From the NCBI GenBank assembly GCA_016177875.1, contig JACOUL010000051.1:1-54994 (forward strand): a stretch of DNA of 54,994 nucleotides, written 5' to 3'. Numbering within the stretch: the stretch's first letter is position 1; each line of letters begins with the position of its first letter. The notes under the pieces are model-generated. The model was given only the letters and a program-made list of their open reading frames with translations, was not told the DNA's origin and ran no database searches. Shown piece after piece: positions 1-7,554 of the stretch. This DNA is from Burkholderiales bacterium. Its GTDB lineage: Bacteria > Pseudomonadota > Gammaproteobacteria > Burkholderiales > Burkholderiaceae_D. Both the position numbers and the translations under genes were made by a program.

Positions 1-132
1 ATTGAAATTCTGTGGAAGCAGGCCAAATATTTCTGGCGCCGCTTCTGTGCATTGGCCGGTCACGAATTGCAGCAGGAAGTCGACGCCTTGATGCAGGGTT
101 TTGGTACAGATTACACAATTGCTTTTCAATGA
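1..132 (+). mobile_element. IS630-family transposase, C-terminal fragment (left edge)
   Basis: Frame 1 is open from the first base to TGA at 130-132 and encodes the last 43 residues of a transposase. The stretch IEILWKQAKYFWRRF is typical of the C-terminal end of IS630-family DDE transposases, where the last acidic catalytic residue lies in an NxIExxW context. The rest of the gene lies outside the window. The same sequence appears in reverse complement at the right edge. The shared segment runs 8 bases past the stop codon and ends in CTTAG, which fits an element end next to the TA target duplicated by this family. Confidence 0.85.
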
Positions 133-395
133 TTACTTAGATCACAATCGCCCCGCTGTTTTCGATAAGGCCGCATTTTAGGCGGTGCGTATCTGCGGTG
201 TGCAATCCCGCACAAATACATCCGTTCACGAAGAATAATCAGACCGCCAAGTACGCCATGAATCTGAATTGCTCGATAGCCGAGTGCGGAACAGCTTGAG
301 TGGCCAGTATGAATCCTATACGCACAACTGAATCCTTTGTACGGCGATAGGAAGCGCTGATAAAAGCGAATGACGGTAAGGGTAAAATTGCGCAT
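126..395 (-). pseudogene. yidD: Membrane protein insertion efficiency factor YidD, 3' end replaced by IS
   Basis: The 89 residues from the ATG at 395 show the YidD pattern: the N-terminal IRFYQRFLSP block, a Cys-containing segment and the conserved YRAIQxHG helix. YidD is a small inner-membrane-associated protein that assists YidC-dependent insertion. The start at 395 is preferred over the longer frame from 461 because family homology begins there. The last residues (LSNH) and the stop are encoded by the IS630 end, so the native C-terminal tail is lost. In related betaproteobacterial YidD proteins the tail is, as I recall, longer and Cys-rich. The core is intact, so function may persist. No rnpA, rpmH or yidC lies beside it, so this is an orphan copy. 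Confidence 0.72.
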
Positions 396-457
396 GGGTT
401 TTAAGCGGGATTCATTTGCAGTCTGTCGCTGAATATTCGCGCCGGAGTTCAACTGAA

Positions 458-1060
458 TCAAGCCTGGCCGAGCAATATGGCGGCGCCGACCAGCTGGACG
501 TCGGGCAAATTTTTAGCGACCTCTTCCACCGTTGCAAACGATGTCAGCGCATCGACTATGATCGGCAGAGGCTCTGCCCAAATTTCCGGCAGATCTCTTT
601 CGTTCTCGTCTTTTATGGGAAACGCCAACTGCTCCATCGGGGGAACGAACTGCGCATTGACAGTCGCTTTGTTTCCCCTTGCATCCACGCGGTACCAACC
701 ATAACGCTGCAGGTAAACGGCGTTTAGGCCATGCAGGCAATATGGGCCGCCGTCTCCACCGATCGAGAGCCGCTGATAGCAAAGCCCCGCCGGTATGCCG
801 ATCGATCGCAGCAACGCGGCGAGCAAATGGCTCTTGGCGTAACAGTAGCCTGTGCCGTGTTCCAATACATCGGATGCCTTGCACGTGACCGGGTTGAGCT
901 TGTAATCGGCGCTATGCTTGATGGCATCGCGGACGAATTCGAAACACGCCTTGACGCGATCTTCTTCTGACGTGCAATCGCGCACTAACTCCGCGGCCTT
1001 CTTTGCGACCGCCGGATGGTCAGAGTCGATATACATGCTGGATGATAGATATGGATTCAT
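458..1060 (-). CDS. Transglutaminase-like domain protein
   Basis: This 200-residue protein has the papain-like transglutaminase core. The likely triad is Cys73 (in GTGYCYAKS), His110 (in CLHGLNAVYL) and Asp126 (in WYRVDARGN), in the usual order and spacing. No signal peptide or membrane segment is visible, so it is probably cytoplasmic. Bacterial relatives are predicted peptidases or amidases rather than protein crosslinkers, and the substrate cannot be read from sequence. The start at 1060 (MNPYLSS) is chosen over the longer frame from 1087. It lies on the same strand as the neighbouring hypothetical gene, with a gap of 7 bp. Confidence 0.75.
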   Translation of the reverse strand: MNPYLSSSMYIDSDHPAVAKKAAELVRDCTSEEDRVKACFEFVRDAIKHSADYKLNPVTCKASDVLEHGTGYCYAKSHLLAALLRSIGIPAGLCYQRLSIGGDGGPYCLHGLNAVYLQRYGWYRVDARGNKATVNAQFVPPMEQLAFPIKDENERDLPEIWAEPLPIIVDALTSFATVEEVAKNLPDVQLVGAAILLGQA

Positions 1061-1067
1061 TTTTCTC

Positions 1068-1481
1068 TTATGCCTTACGCGATGCAAGCTGCGCTTGCAG
1101 CACCTCGTTTAAAACCGCCACCGCTTTAAGCCTCGCTTTAGGCGCCTTGATCTTGGCGGGCAATCTGCTGAGCCAATGGCTATTGGGTCCAGCGCCGCCA
1201 TCCCTCTGACGGGAAAGACTGCGCGTGGTGGGAAGCGGAACCAGCGACAGCACGCTTACGCATTCCGCCAATTGTTCGACTGAAGAAAACCTGAAGATAA
1301 AGCTTTCTATCTCCACGCACACGACAGGAAAACCTTTGTGCGCAACCGCCTGGGGCACAGGCGGCTCGTATTCACGCGCTGCATGCCAAGCCTCATCGGA
1401 TTTTTGCGCGTGGACCCAATATGCCATCGGCTCATTGCGCCAGTCGCTTGCATATTCTATCCAGTGCTTCACCTTGGTCAT
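1068..1481 (-). CDS. Conserved hypothetical protein
   Basis: A 137-residue soluble protein of unknown function. It has no membrane segment or signal. The middle contains a segment (FRFSSVEQLAECVSVLS) followed by LPTTR and GPNSHWLSRLP, a pattern I remember from short conserved hypothetical proteins of proteobacteria. The C-terminal third is basic and alanine-rich. The ATG at 1481 lacks a strong ribosome binding site. The stop lies just before the start of the transglutaminase-like gene, so the two may be cotranscribed. No function is proposed. Confidence 0.6.
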   Translation of the reverse strand: MTKVKHWIEYASDWRNEPMAYWVHAQKSDEAWHAAREYEPPVPQAVAHKGFPVVCVEIESFIFRFSSVEQLAECVSVLSLVPLPTTRSLSRQRDGGAGPNSHWLSRLPAKIKAPKARLKAVAVLNEVLQAQLASRKA

Positions 1482-1541
1482 GCGGCAAGTTTTCTCGATT
1501 TAATGCGCATCTTTCTGGGGCCAGTCTAATGCGTTAGGCAG

Positions 1542-1943
1542 TTAAAGCAACCTCTCCAAAGCCTTCGCGCACCGAACCACCTGGTTGCTAAGGTCTTCTG
1601 TGACTTCATCGCTACCTTCATATTCAAAGCCATTGCGCACGTCGTGGGCATCAGCCAATACGCGCCATATTTCCGGTCCTACGGATAAAGTGTGTGGCAA
1701 ACATTGGAAAACAACGTATCGATTGGCAGGCCTATATCCGTGTCGTCGCAGCGCAGCGAGTGAGAAGGCATAAGCTGCGCTATAGCCCAGCAAGAATTTC
1801 CCAGAAAGCGATATGCCCTCTGCACATGCATCGCGCAAACGATCCCGGCCGCTTTGAATATGCGTTTCAATTTCAGCTTGCGCAGATGCCTCTTGTTTTA
1901 GCTGTCCAACCTTAACAAGATTTTCAAGCTCCTTGATACTCAT
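1542..1943 (-). CDS. HEPN-domain protein, likely toxin of a HEPN/MNT pair
   Basis: A 133-residue, mostly helical protein. Near the C-terminal part it carries the sequence AHDVRNGFEYEG (His100, Arg103, Asn104, Tyr108), which resembles the RNxxEYEG variant of the HEPN RNase motif. It lacks the classical R-x4-6-H spacing. HEPN proteins encoded next to minimal nucleotidyltransferases are toxin RNases held inactive by the partner. Its start overlaps the end of the nucleotidyltransferase gene by 20 bp, indicating translational coupling, with the antitoxin-type gene first. The pairing rests on domain recognition and gene order; catalytic competence is uncertain because of the variant motif. Confidence 0.7.
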   Translation of the reverse strand: MSIKELENLVKVGQLKQEASAQAEIETHIQSGRDRLRDACAEGISLSGKFLLGYSAAYAFSLAALRRHGYRPANRYVVFQCLPHTLSVGPEIWRVLADAHDVRNGFEYEGSDEVTEDLSNQVVRCAKALERLL

Positions 1944-2511
1944 CGTGCTCTCCGAGCAGTTCGATTTTGGGACCCGTCATGACGGAAACGAGAAAATGAT
2001 TTTTGCTGTCCAGTTTTTTTTGAAACTCTGCCGGTCGATAGACAGTAAGGGATATTTTTCGCCCAACTTTCTCTTCTGCGGGAACCAGCTGCGGATAAAG
2101 ATCTGCGCTACCAAGTTCGTTGGAAAGTATAAACAAATCAATGTCGCTCGTTGCAGTGTCTTGGCCTTTTGCGACAGAACCATAAATGAAAGCTCTGTCA
2201 ATTCGACTTTGAAACGGCAGAAGGGTCGCTTTGAGAATGTCCGCTACGCCAAACGTCTTTCGGATAATGGCATTCAGCTCTGAATATATGGGAGATTTTG
2301 TGTTGGCTTTATAGAGTACAACCCGCCCTATATTTTCTTTTACCAACAGGCCGGCGCCAGTCAATCTGGCTAGTTCTCGTTGAGCGGAAGCAGAGCTGAT
2401 ACCTGTGCTAGCCATTAGCGCGCGAAGATGAATTCCCTCTGGGCGCAAATAGACATTGCCCAGTATGGCTCTTATTGGTTTGGAGAATAAGGCGTTGCCC
2501 AGTTTGCTCAT
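1924..2511 (-). CDS. wHTH plus MNT-type nucleotidyltransferase, likely antitoxin
   Basis: A 195-residue two-domain protein. Residues about 8-70 form a winged helix-turn-helix of ArsR type (IHLRALMASTGISSASAQRE). Residues about 100-185 form a minimal nucleotidyltransferase fold with the GS motif at 111-112 and the metal-binding pair Asp123 and Asp125 in SDIDLF. MNT partners of HEPN toxins are antitoxins, in some systems acting by AMPylation of a toxin tyrosine. The wHTH suggests that this one also represses its own promoter. An 18-bp perfect palindrome lies 11-28 bp upstream of the ATG and a related 10-bp palindrome spans the start codon. Confidence 0.8.
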   Translation of the reverse strand: MSKLGNALFSKPIRAILGNVYLRPEGIHLRALMASTGISSASAQRELARLTGAGLLVKENIGRVVLYKANTKSPIYSELNAIIRKTFGVADILKATLLPFQSRIDRAFIYGSVAKGQDTATSDIDLFILSNELGSADLYPQLVPAEEKVGRKISLTVYRPAEFQKKLDSKNHFLVSVMTGPKIELLGEHDEYQGA

Positions 2512-2539
2512 GAGCTTGATTTTAGCTCAATTGAGCTAA
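2506..2539 (-). promoter_or_regulatory. Palindromic operator array of the HEPN/MNT operon
   Basis: TTAGCTCAATTGAGCTAA at 2522-2539 is a perfect 18-bp palindrome. GCTCATGAGC at 2506-2515 is a perfect 10-bp palindrome that contains the start codon of the nucleotidyltransferase gene. Both are built from GCTCA/TGAGC half-sites and further GCTC-type half-sites lie at about 2546-2566. A dyad this close to the start fits autorepression by the winged helix domain of that protein. Binding is inferred. Confidence 0.55.
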
Positions 2540-2664
2540 TTTTTGGCTCATTAAATTTGGGCGAGCTTAAAAATTCGCAAAAGGACTCTTTTCGTAAAGA
2601 CAGCTTCAACTTATTGTAAGCGACACGACCTGACCTATGCCGTGGAGGCGTGTCGCATATTCCA

Positions 2665-3333
2665 TCACGAATCAATTCCAAGCACCGCATAGCGCTTGCC
2701 GTCACGGGCCTGATAAATTTCAACCGTGTGAAGGACAAGGTCGCCGATATCATGCCCCCAAATGCCATACTTGCCGCCGGTTTTATTTCGGTTAATGAGC
2801 TTTTTCCGCTGCTCTAAAGGCACCACCTCGATGGACGACGTACGCTCTTCCTCGGCGTACATCGAGCGGTAGACTTGAGAAATTTTGTCCGCCAGCTCAG
2901 CTCGCGTAAATCCTTTGGAATTGGCGGCGGTGATCCTGAACTCCCACGTGCCGGTTACGGGATAATCGACAACCAGGTATAGCTCCCCGCCGGGCACGGC
3001 GATGTCATCAGCTGCATCCATGAATTGAATATCCCTTGCCGGGCTTTCAATGCTCACGTACGGGCTTGGCCCGTCTTTCGCCCATTGCGGGTTCCTGACG
3101 ACAAAATTTATTGTTCCGACCAGTGAGCGTTCTTTGTCGAGGTCGTGATGATTCCCTTCAAATTTAATTTTCCCCGGGTCTTGCGCAACCCCGCGTTGGT
3201 TCGCAGGAGCGGAACCAGGCAGTACGTCAGGCTGCGTCTTGGGTAATTTTTCCGGCAATCGATCGCAAGAAAGACTTGCGATCGAAGCGAGCACGATTGC
3301 TACACACAACAAAACTTGGCGTTTTATTTTCAT
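2665..3333 (-). CDS. Putative lipoprotein of unknown function
   Basis: A 222-residue protein with an N-terminal export signal: basic MKIKRQ, a hydrophobic stretch to about residue 20, then a Cys at residue 23 in an imperfect lipobox (SLSC). After a proline-rich linker the body has alternating beta-type segments. The C-terminal part ends in GKYGIWGHDIGDLVLHTVEI. It was not recognised as a named family. It is probably anchored in the inner or outer membrane facing the periplasm. It lies on the same strand as its neighbours but is separated from the HEPN/MNT operon by about 150 bp. Confidence 0.6.
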   Translation of the reverse strand: MKIKRQVLLCVAIVLASIASLSCDRLPEKLPKTQPDVLPGSAPANQRGVAQDPGKIKFEGNHHDLDKERSLVGTINFVVRNPQWAKDGPSPYVSIESPARDIQFMDAADDIAVPGGELYLVVDYPVTGTWEFRITAANSKGFTRAELADKISQVYRSMYAEEERTSSIEVVPLEQRKKLINRNKTGGKYGIWGHDIGDLVLHTVEIYQARDGKRYAVLGIDS

Positions 3334-3382
3334 GGACTATGAGCGAATCACGGTAAAAGCCGGCACGGATTTCTCGTAAAAA

Positions 3383-3787
3383 TCAATCATCGTTCTGGCA
3401 GCCTAACGCCGCTACCTGTATGTTGAAAACATCTTGAATTTTTATGCCGCTCTTGCGCAAACCATCCCAACCAATTGTGTCCGTTTGCCCAAGCGTCTGG
3501 TGCGTAGAGCATTCACAATCGCAATCCGCTGGATATGGGCATTGCTGGATCGCATTGACGACAGATTGGAAATCTTCTTCACTTACTCGGTAGCCTTCGT
3601 GCCGCCAAGATTCGGAATCCAATGCGCCATGCCGAGACTCTTCGTAGACTGCCAGTGCATGAAATCCGCATTGTGCACATTCGACTACTTGTAGCGTTAT
3701 CTCATCGTTGTAACTGTCGGGCGGCAACTCGAACGATTGAGAAATATTCAGCGCGTTCGAGTTGCAATCGGGGCAGATCAGGGCCAT
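3383..3787 (-). CDS. Hypothetical zinc-ribbon protein
   Basis: A 134-residue protein with two CxxC knuckles in the N-terminal third, CPDC at residues 5-8 and CAQC further on. This pattern fits a small zinc ribbon. A second cysteine group (CPYPADCDCEC) follows. No signal or membrane helix is present. The function is unknown. The ATG at 3787 starts directly with MALICPDC. Confidence 0.55.
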   Translation of the reverse strand: MALICPDCNSNALNISQSFELPPDSYNDEITLQVVECAQCGFHALAVYEESRHGALDSESWRHEGYRVSEEDFQSVVNAIQQCPYPADCDCECSTHQTLGQTDTIGWDGLRKSGIKIQDVFNIQVAALGCQNDD

Positions 3788-3942
3788 AAGTTAAGCTTTC
3801 ACAAGGGGCTTCTTTCAGGTGCTCATGAGCTACATTTCACTGCCCAGTCTAAATTGGCAAGCAAGAATTATTGGATTTGGCTCTGAATACTGTTTGTCAT
3901 GGCGAGATGACCGGCATGTAGTCGTGACAGTGTTCGTTGATG

Positions 3943-4311
3943 CTAAATTTCCTGACCGGTATTTTCATATCGAATATATGCCGGCCGATCGCTAAATACC
4001 TCTTCGAAAATTTCTGGCAATCCTCCCAGACCTATCCCTATAGCTGGCCAATATGTATACGGAATTAGTTGAAATCTATAGTAGATCGCTATTAGGCCAA
4101 TTCCCGAAAATACTGAAATTGAAACGACGCGAAAAAATACCCCTTTCTCCCAGGGCTTTTTTTCAACGACTGCACCACACGAACTGCAACGGTACAAGTT
4201 GATTTTATACGCGCACTCCGTCGGCAGAGGTTTCCACCAAGGGACGAGCCGAGATTTCGAACCCAATTTTCGAAGATTCTGTCGACAAGAAGGGCAGGAG
4301 AAATTCGCCAT
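3943..4311 (-). CDS. Hypothetical zinc-ribbon membrane protein
   Basis: A 122-residue protein with CPSC at residues 6-9 and CSSC near residue 42, giving a four-cysteine zinc ribbon. This is followed by two hydrophobic segments at about residues 58-75 and 83-97 that could cross the membrane. The rest is short and charged. The function is unknown. The upstream 189 bp (4312-4500) hold no gene but contain a run of ten C at 4424-4433. Confidence 0.5.
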   Translation of the reverse strand: MANFSCPSCRQNLRKLGSKSRLVPWWKPLPTECAYKINLYRCSSCGAVVEKKPWEKGVFFRVVSISVFSGIGLIAIYYRFQLIPYTYWPAIGIGLGGLPEIFEEVFSDRPAYIRYENTGQEI

Positions 4312-4500
4312 AGTGCTCGAAATTTAAGGTGTTGTAGCCGACGCGAATTGACAAATACCGCCAAGGCATGGCGCATATTCCGCCACCGCGATTCGCTGAA
4401 AACCCGCCTCCATATCGACTCTTCCCCCCCCCCGTGATCATCATGATTTTATACCGTACTTGATTGACCAATAATACACCGACTGAATAGCCGGCAACGT

Positions 4501-5409
4501 TCAAGCAAGCCGCTTCGCCGCAATCGCATTGCCCGCGCGGCTGACGGCCTTGCGCCCGAGATGTTTCGAAATGAATTGGCCGATTTCAACCACCGCATGT
4601 AAATCGATGCCTGTCTCGATGCCCAGCCCTTGCATCATGTAGATCACATCTTCCGTAGCGACATTGCCGGTCGCTCCTTTTGCGTATGGACATCCGCCAA
4701 GACCGGCGACCGAGGAATGGAAAATCGCAATGCCGACTTCAAGACTCGCATAGATATTGGCGAGCGCCTGGCCGTAGGTATCGTGAAAATGGCCGGAGAG
4801 GCGCTCGATGGAAAATTCTTTCGCCGCGCGCTGCATCACGGCTTGCACTTTGTTCGGCGTGCCGACGCCGATGGTGTCGGCGATATCGATTTCATCGCAG
4901 CCCAAATCGCGCAGGCGCTTGACCACGTCCGCAACGCTTTCCACGGACACTTCGCCTTGATACGGGCAGCCGAGCGCGCAACTGATGCTGCCGCGCAGGC
5001 GTAATTTGTTTTGCTTCGCAGCTTCTGCAACATCGCGAAAACGCTCGATCGATTCGGCGATCGAGCAATTGATATTTTTTTGCGAGAATGCTTCCGAAGC
5101 CGCGCCGAAGATCACGACTTCATCGGCCTTGGCGGCAAGCGCCGCTTCGAAGCCCTTCATGTTGGGCACCAGCGCGGAATAGATGGCGCCGGGTTTGCGC
5201 GTGATGCCGGCCATGACTTCGGAAGAGGTCGCCATTTGCGGCACCCACTTCGGCGAGACGAATGAAGCGGCTTCGATGTTGGCAAATCCGGCATTGGTTA
5301 AGCGGTTGACCAGTTCGATCTTGATGTCGGCGGGAATGGTCTGCTGTTCGTTTTGCAGACCGTCGCGCGGGCCGACTTCGATGATTTTTACTTTCGAAGG
5401 TAAGCTCAT
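4501..5409 (-). CDS. mvaB: Hydroxymethylglutaryl-CoA lyase
   Basis: A 302-residue TIM-barrel enzyme that cleaves 3-hydroxy-3-methylglutaryl-CoA into acetyl-CoA and acetoacetate, the last step of leucine degradation. It has the N-terminal EVGPRDGLQNE motif, the metal-binding HFHDTYGQ segment, and the signature SVAGLGGCPYAKGATGN with the catalytic cysteine. The length is normal for the bacterial family. It is the last gene of the leucine cluster, separated from liuD by 98 bp that contain a long hairpin. The name liuE is used for the same role in liu operons. Confidence 0.95.
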   Translation of the reverse strand: MSLPSKVKIIEVGPRDGLQNEQQTIPADIKIELVNRLTNAGFANIEAASFVSPKWVPQMATSSEVMAGITRKPGAIYSALVPNMKGFEAALAAKADEVVIFGAASEAFSQKNINCSIAESIERFRDVAEAAKQNKLRLRGSISCALGCPYQGEVSVESVADVVKRLRDLGCDEIDIADTIGVGTPNKVQAVMQRAAKEFSIERLSGHFHDTYGQALANIYASLEVGIAIFHSSVAGLGGCPYAKGATGNVATEDVIYMMQGLGIETGIDLHAVVEIGQFISKHLGRKAVSRAGNAIAAKRLA

Positions 5410-5450
5410 TTGGCATTCCTTTTATTTGCGACCACATGTACTCCGTGGGC

Positions 5451-5513
5451 CGTTAAAAGGGGTCAGAATAATTTCGCAAAAGGCCGCGAAAAAAACTCTG
5501 CCCCCTTTTAACG
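5451..5513. repeat. GGGGTCAGA-type palindromic repeat between liuD and mvaB
   Basis: The arms CGTTAAAAGGGG (5451-5462) and CCCCTTTTAACG (5502-5513) are perfect inverted repeats. Just inside, CAGA pairs with TCTG, and further in TTTCGC pairs with GCGAAA. The right arm contains the liuD stop codon. Hairpins with a GGGGTCAGA/TCTGxCCCC base are scattered in many proteobacterial genomes as REP-type or small mobile palindromes. Here it could cause partial attenuation between liuD and mvaB or protect the liuD mRNA end. Confidence 0.7.
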
Positions 5514-7550
5514 ACTCTTCAGCGATAGCAATTGCGCGCCTTCCGCCACTTGGTCGCCCACTGCGTACAGCAATTGTTCTACAGTGCCGTCGGTCGGCGC
5601 GGCGATGGTGTGTTCCATCTTCATCGCTTCCATGATCAAGAGCGGCGTGCCTTTGGCGACTATTGCGCCTTGCTTGACGAGCACGGCGATGATTTTGCCG
5701 GGCATGGGTGCGGTGAGCCGGCCGGCGTCCGCTTCGGCGGCGTTGGCGTGGGCGAGCGGGTCCTTGTAATGCAATACTGCGTGGCGATCGTCGGCGAAGA
5801 CGTGTATCGATTCTTCGTCGCGCACCACCGTGCCTTTGATCGTGGCGCTGCCTATCTTGATGATCCAGTCGTCGTCGGATTGCGTATCGATGGAAACCAA
5901 GGCTGCGCTGTCACCATAATGCAGCAACCATCCTTCGCGCCGATAGGTGACCAATACGTCGCTCGCATTGCCGTTGTCGGATTGCGCGTCGCTAAAATTG
6001 AAACGGCGTTGCAAATGACTATTCATGCGCCAGCCGCTGCTTGCTGCCCAAGGATCGCTTGCCGCGACTTGTTGTTCGGCGTGCAGTATGGAGACCGTTG
6101 CCAATGCAAGAACGGGTAAGGATAACGTAGCTTGCGGCGGAAACAGTTCAGCGTGATGCCGCTCGATTAATCCCGTGTCGAGTTGCGCCGCCGCGAACGG
6201 CGCGCTCTTGATCAATCGCTGCAGGAAGGCGACATTGGTCGCTACGCCAACCACTTGATATTCGGACAGCGCGCGCGACATGCGCAGCAATGCCTGCTCG
6301 CGCGTTTTGCCCCAGACGATCAGCTTGGCGATCATCGGGTCGTAGTAAGGCGCGATGGCATCGCCCCGTCGTATGCCGGAATCGATGCGCACGATGCCGT
6401 CACCTTCATTGCTTCCTTCACCGGCATGCGACGAGGGCATCGCCACTGTGCTGAACTCGGTCGCGCTGGGCGTGCGCAAATGCCGCAGCGTGCCGATCGA
6501 CGGCAGAAATCCTTTCTCGGGATTTTCCGCATAGATGCGTACTTCGATGGCATGGCCGCGCATGTCGAGTTCTGCCTGAAGCTTGGGCAGCACTTCGCCG
6601 TACGCCACGCGCAATTGCCATTCGACCAGGTCAAGCCCGGTGATCATTTCGGTCACCGGGTGTTCGACTTGCAGGCGCGTGTTCATTTCCATGAAATAGA
6701 ACGAGCCGTCTTGATTGGCAATGAATTCCACCGTGCCGGCGCCGACATAGCCGACCGCTTGCGCAGCAGCGACCGCCGCATCGCCCATAGCTTGGCGGCG
6801 CGCAGGCGGCATGCCGGGTGCGGGCGCCTCTTCCACGACTTTCTGATGACGCCGCTGCACGGAGCAATCGCGCTCGAACAAGTAAACCGCATTGCCCTGC
6901 GTGTCGGCAAAAACTTGGATTTCGATATGGCGCGGTTGCGTCAGATATTTTTCAATCAGCACGCGGTCATCGCCGAAGCTGTTGACGGCTTCGCGCTGGC
7001 AGGATGCCAAAGCCGCTTTGAAGTCGGCGCTCTTGTCGACAATGCGCATGCCTTTACCGCCGCCGCCCGCGCTGGCTTTCAACAGTACCGGGTAGCCGAT
7101 CTTGTCGGCTTCGGATTGCAAGAAGGCCGGGTCTTGATTGTCGCCGTGATAGCCGGGCACCAGTGGCACCATGGCTTTTTCCATCAAGGTTTTTGCGGCC
7201 GATTTGGAACCCATGGCGCGAATCGCGGATGCGGGCGGGCCGATGAAAACAAGGCCGGCTTCGGTACAAGCCTGCGCGAATTCCGCATTCTCGGAGAGGA
7301 AGCCATAACCGGGATGAATCGCTTGCGCGCCGGTGGCTTTGGCGACTTCAATGATCTTGTTGGCGCACAGGTAGCTTTCCTTGGCAGGCGCCGCGCCGAT
7401 CAACACCGCTTCATCGCATACGGCGACATGCTTGGCATGCGCATCGGCTTCCGAATACACCGCCACCGTCTTGATACCCATGCGCCGCGCGCTGGCGGCG
7501 ACACGGCATGCGATTTCGCCGCGGTTGGCTATCAAGATTTTGGCGAACAT
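5508..7550 (-). CDS. liuD: Methylcrotonyl-CoA carboxylase, biotin-containing alpha subunit
   Basis: A 680-residue protein with an N-terminal biotin carboxylase (KILIANRGEIACRV at the start, the glycine-rich ATP loop KASAGGGGKGMR, and EMNTRLQVEHPVTE). A BT-type linker follows, then a C-terminal biotin carrier domain with AMKM, biotin on Lys644. It carboxylates biotin for transfer to 3-methylcrotonyl-CoA by the LiuB subunit. The assignment to MCC over acetyl- or propionyl-CoA carboxylase rests on context: the beta subunit, LiuC, LiuA and HMG-CoA lyase are all in the cluster. It starts 4 bp after bioB. Confidence 0.93.
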   Translation of the reverse strand: MFAKILIANRGEIACRVAASARRMGIKTVAVYSEADAHAKHVAVCDEAVLIGAAPAKESYLCANKIIEVAKATGAQAIHPGYGFLSENAEFAQACTEAGLVFIGPPASAIRAMGSKSAAKTLMEKAMVPLVPGYHGDNQDPAFLQSEADKIGYPVLLKASAGGGGKGMRIVDKSADFKAALASCQREAVNSFGDDRVLIEKYLTQPRHIEIQVFADTQGNAVYLFERDCSVQRRHQKVVEEAPAPGMPPARRQAMGDAAVAAAQAVGYVGAGTVEFIANQDGSFYFMEMNTRLQVEHPVTEMITGLDLVEWQLRVAYGEVLPKLQAELDMRGHAIEVRIYAENPEKGFLPSIGTLRHLRTPSATEFSTVAMPSSHAGEGSNEGDGIVRIDSGIRRGDAIAPYYDPMIAKLIVWGKTREQALLRMSRALSEYQVVGVATNVAFLQRLIKSAPFAAAQLDTGLIERHHAELFPPQATLSLPVLALATVSILHAEQQVAASDPWAASSGWRMNSHLQRRFNFSDAQSDNGNASDVLVTYRREGWLLHYGDSAALVSIDTQSDDDWIIKIGSATIKGTVVRDEESIHVFADDRHAVLHYKDPLAHANAAEADAGRLTAPMPGKIIAVLVKQGAIVAKGTPLLIMEAMKMEHTIAAPTDGTVEQLLYAVGDQVAEGAQLLSLKSR

Positions 7551-7554
7551 ATTT

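Noticed and set aside
2508..2768. 86-residue minus-strand ORF between the HEPN/MNT genes and the lipoprotein
   Set aside because: It overlaps the 3' end of the lipoprotein gene in another frame, shows no family pattern, and its end overlaps the operator and start of the antitoxin gene.
4205..4504. 99-residue minus-strand ORF across the C10 tract
   Set aside because: It overlaps the zinc-ribbon gene in another frame and the mvaB stop; its composition is not protein-like.
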